A program made the position numbers and the translations under genes. From Marinifilum sp. N1E240 (GTDB lineage: Bacteria > Bacteroidota > Bacteroidia > Bacteroidales > Marinifilaceae), in NCBI RefSeq assembly GCF_009295825.1, contig NZ_WHKF01000004.1, forward strand, positions 372,001 to 436,000: a stretch of DNA of 64,000 nt, written 5' to 3'. The first letter of the stretch is position 1. Each line of letters starts with the position of its first letter. This document shows, piece by piece, positions 61,954 to 64,000 of this stretch. The notes below the pieces were generated by a model. It made no database searches, had not been told where the DNA came from, and worked only from the letters and a program-made list of their open reading frames with translations.

Positions 61954-64000
61954 TCTTTGTTTTTTCGCTTAAAAATGTTTTTGATTTTTTGATAAATTGA
62001 TTTTCGTTCTTTTTTACGATTTTCTCTCCGTTCTTTACGTTTCATCAATTTGTCATGATCTTTTGACTTAACTCCAAAAATATTGTTTAATATTCCCGAA
62101 TTTTCAGGCAGATAATGAGGGATATTTAGTTCCGCTAAAATTTCAGGTTCAGGTTTAGCTATTGATGAGAATCCATAGTTATTGTATTTACGGTTAGAGC
62201 TAATTTTCTTCATGAATTTACCATAAATTGGTAAAGCCATACTCGCGCCTTGTCCCAGAGTTAACGATCTAAAATGAATACGCATATCATCTGCACCAAC
62301 CCATGCACCTGCGACTAAATTGGAATTGTATCCAATATACCAACCGTCTGCTTGAGAGTTGGTTGTTCCTGTTTTCCCAGCCAAATCACCTTCTAATTTG
62401 TATACTTCTCGTAAGGATTTTCCAGTTCCTTCGTTTACTACAGCCTGAAGCATGTGATTAATAATATCAGCATTTTTAGGCGTTAATACATATCTGGGTT
62501 CTTCTTGCTTGGAATTTAAATCAATAATAACATTCCCTTTTTTATCTTCAATTTTGCTTAAATAATAGGGATCAACATGAAGACCTCTATTTGCAAGTGT
62601 TGCATAAACTTGTATCATTTCCAGTAGGGAAATATTAGCTGTACCTAATGCAAGCGATGGAACTTTAGGTAAATGACTATCAATACCCATTTCTTCAGCC
62701 AGGACAATGGCATCCCGAATTCCTGTTTCCAACAAAATATCAACCGCTATTGTATTTACCGATTCAGCCAATGCACCTTCCATACTATAGCTACCTTCAT
62801 ATAGATTATCAGCATTTCTTGGAGACCAATTGTCATACTCTTTGTAAATCTTTCTTTCGTTTTTATAATAATCGAAAGGAGATGAACCTTCTTCCAAAGC
62901 CGATGCGTAAATAATGGGTTTAAAAACTGAACCAACCTGTCGTTTGGCAGTTACATGATCGTATTTAAAATAGGAAAAATCGATTCCCCCAACCCATACT
63001 TTTATTTTACCAGTTTTAGGTTCCATGGCTAAAAAACCAGTGTTTAAAAGTTGAACGTAATGCTTGATAGAATCAAGAGGTGACATTTTCACTTGTTTTT
63101 CACCATTCCAGGTGAAAATTTTCATGTTCGTTTTTTTATTGAAATTCTGATTTATTTCTTGTTCAGTTTTCCCCTGTTTTTTGAGTGTTTTGTATCGAAT
63201 AGAGTTTTGTTTAGCATCAACTAATATATTTTTATTGTCGTGCCAAGGGTCAGTATTACCCCAATGCTTTTTAAAAAGAGTTTGTAGTCGCTTTAAATGT
63301 TCAGTAACTGATTGTTCAGCATAGTTCTGTAGACTATAATCCAACGTTGTTTTTATTCTTAAACCATCTCTATAGATATCATAAAAAGTACCATCATCTT
63401 TTGGATAATCTTTTAATATTTTATTGACTTCTAATCTTATTTTTTCTCTTAAGTATGGAGCAATTCCACTTCTCGACGATTGTTTGTTGTATTGAATTAC
63501 AAGTGGGAGCTTTTTTAATTGTTCAGCTTTGTTATCCGATATAAAATCATATTTCGCCATTTGCGAAAGAACTGTGTTTCTTCTCTTTTTCGATCTCTCT
63601 GGATGCAAGCGGGGATTGTATGACGTTGGTGCTTTCAACATTCCTATAAGAACAGCGCATTCATGTGTTTTTAATGCAGATGCCGGTTTGCTAAAGAATT
63701 GACGTGAAGCACTTTCTATTCCAAATACATTCTCGCCAAAAGAGACAGTATTTAGATATAATTGCAGGATCTCTTTTTTTGAATAGATTTTTTCCAACCG
63801 CGAAGCTGTGATAGCTTCTCTCATTTTATTTACCGGCATGCTAAATGCACCGAGTTTCTTCCTTGGATAAAGATTTTTGGCTAATTGTTGGCTCAAAGTA
63901 CTACCACCACCAGCACTTCTATCTCGCATGATTAAAGATTTAACCAAAACACGCAACAAGCTTTTTTGATCCACACCTTGATGTTCATAAAAACGTGCAT
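61950..64000 (-). CDS. penicillin-binding protein 1A, N-terminus missing
   Basis: The last 683 codons of a bifunctional peptidoglycan synthase; the start lies beyond the window end and the frame is open to base 64000. The transglycosylase domain begins at RFYEHQGVDQKSLLR and has GGSTLSQQLAKNLYP and EKIYSKKEILQLYLN. The transpeptidase has SVFK (KRQVGSVFKPIIYAS), SVN (ESVNTIAVD) and KTG (AGKTGTTNSQADGWYIGY). It polymerises and cross-links glycan chains in the periplasm. A very basic C-terminal tail (KRKERRENRKKERK) follows. Confidence 0.95.
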   Translation of the reverse strand, partial: ARFYEHQGVDQKSLLRVLVKSLIMRDRSAGGGSTLSQQLAKNLYPRKKLGAFSMPVNKMREAITASRLEKIYSKKEILQLYLNTVSFGENVFGIESASRQFFSKPASALKTHECAVLIGMLKAPTSYNPRLHPERSKKRRNTVLSQMAKYDFISDNKAEQLKKLPLVIQYNKQSSRSGIAPYLREKIRLEVNKILKDYPKDDGTFYDIYRDGLRIKTTLDYSLQNYAEQSVTEHLKRLQTLFKKHWGNTDPWHDNKNILVDAKQNSIRYKTLKKQGKTEQEINQNFNKKTNMKIFTWNGEKQVKMSPLDSIKHYVQLLNTGFLAMEPKTGKIKVWVGGIDFSYFKYDHVTAKRQVGSVFKPIIYASALEEGSSPFDYYKNERKIYKEYDNWSPRNADNLYEGSYSMEGALAESVNTIAVDILLETGIRDAIVLAEEMGIDSHLPKVPSLALGTANISLLEMIQVYATLANRGLHVDPYYLSKIEDKKGNVIIDLNSKQEEPRYVLTPKNADIINHMLQAVVNEGTGKSLREVYKLEGDLAGKTGTTNSQADGWYIGYNSNLVAGAWVGADDMRIHFRSLTLGQGASMALPIYGKFMKKISSNRKYNNYGFSSIAKPEPEILAELNIPHYLPENSGILNNIFGVKSKDHDKLMKRKERRENRKKERKSIYQKIKNIFKRKNKD

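Noticed and set aside
1-64000. CRISPR array, prophage, insertion sequence or integron
   Set aside because: No spaced identical repeats, transposase, integrase or phage genes were seen; the 21-bp array is adjacent units without spacers.

Overview
This window looks like the chromosome of a Bacteroidota bacterium. It is AT-rich, its promoters have the TAnnTTTG -7 form of that phylum, Shine-Dalgarno sequences are largely absent, several genes seem to start at TTG, and the protein families are typical of the phylum (LruC and CarboxypepD_reg-like proteins, DUF748/AsmA proteins, ECF sigma plus barrel partner, SusD-free TonB receptors). A marine or gut Bacteroidales/Marinilabiliales member is my guess; no 16S or other marker here fixes the genus.

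Layout. 0-9 kb: housekeeping and unknown genes (coiled-coil protein, methyltransferase, GT1 glycosyltransferase, DEAD-box helicase, MscS channel, DUF748 protein). 8.7-20.9 kb: a large glycerol/glycerol-3-phosphate block with a PadR regulator, a divergent glycerol kinase, glpT-glpQ-porin, glpD, a canonical glpK, glpF and a small outer-membrane barrel. Together these import glycerophosphodiesters through the outer membrane, hydrolyse them to glycerol-3-phosphate, import that (GlpT) or glycerol (GlpF), phosphorylate glycerol (GlpK) and oxidise glycerol-3-phosphate to DHAP (GlpD). 21-31 kb: ECF sigma with a membrane-anchored barrel partner, a thioredoxin-like protein, an acyl-CoA dehydrogenase, a GH53 galactanase interrupted by a stop codon, an S9 peptidase and two tRNA-Arg genes. 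31-37 kb: AsmA-like protein, LruC protein, barrel protein. 37-45 kb: a CusCBA/Czc-type metal efflux operon with His-rich and Cys-rich small proteins, all on the minus strand. 45-49 kb: 21-bp repeats, a helical protein, a thioredoxin, an acetyltransferase and a secreted protein. 49-61 kb: a vitamin B12 block with a CbiR-like TIM barrel, three cobalamin riboswitches, BtuF-BtuC-BtuD-BtuF and two BtuB-type receptors. 61-64 kb: a CHAD protein and a penicillin-binding protein 1A cut by the window end.

The most unusual element is a repeated control module in the glycerol block. Upstream of both glpT and glpD lie a near-identical promoter, an intrinsic terminator inside the leader, two inverted copies of a 16-bp motif, and a 47-48 codon microprotein gene. 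The two microproteins are clearly related (shared start, a central RLYxFF motif and an SIWxxWxxEL end), and I do not recognise them as a named family. The arrangement resembles in logic the GlpP antitermination regulon of Bacillus (glpFK, glpTQ, glpD), but no GlpP is seen here. The canonical glpK has no such microprotein but has a long leader of four successive hairpins.
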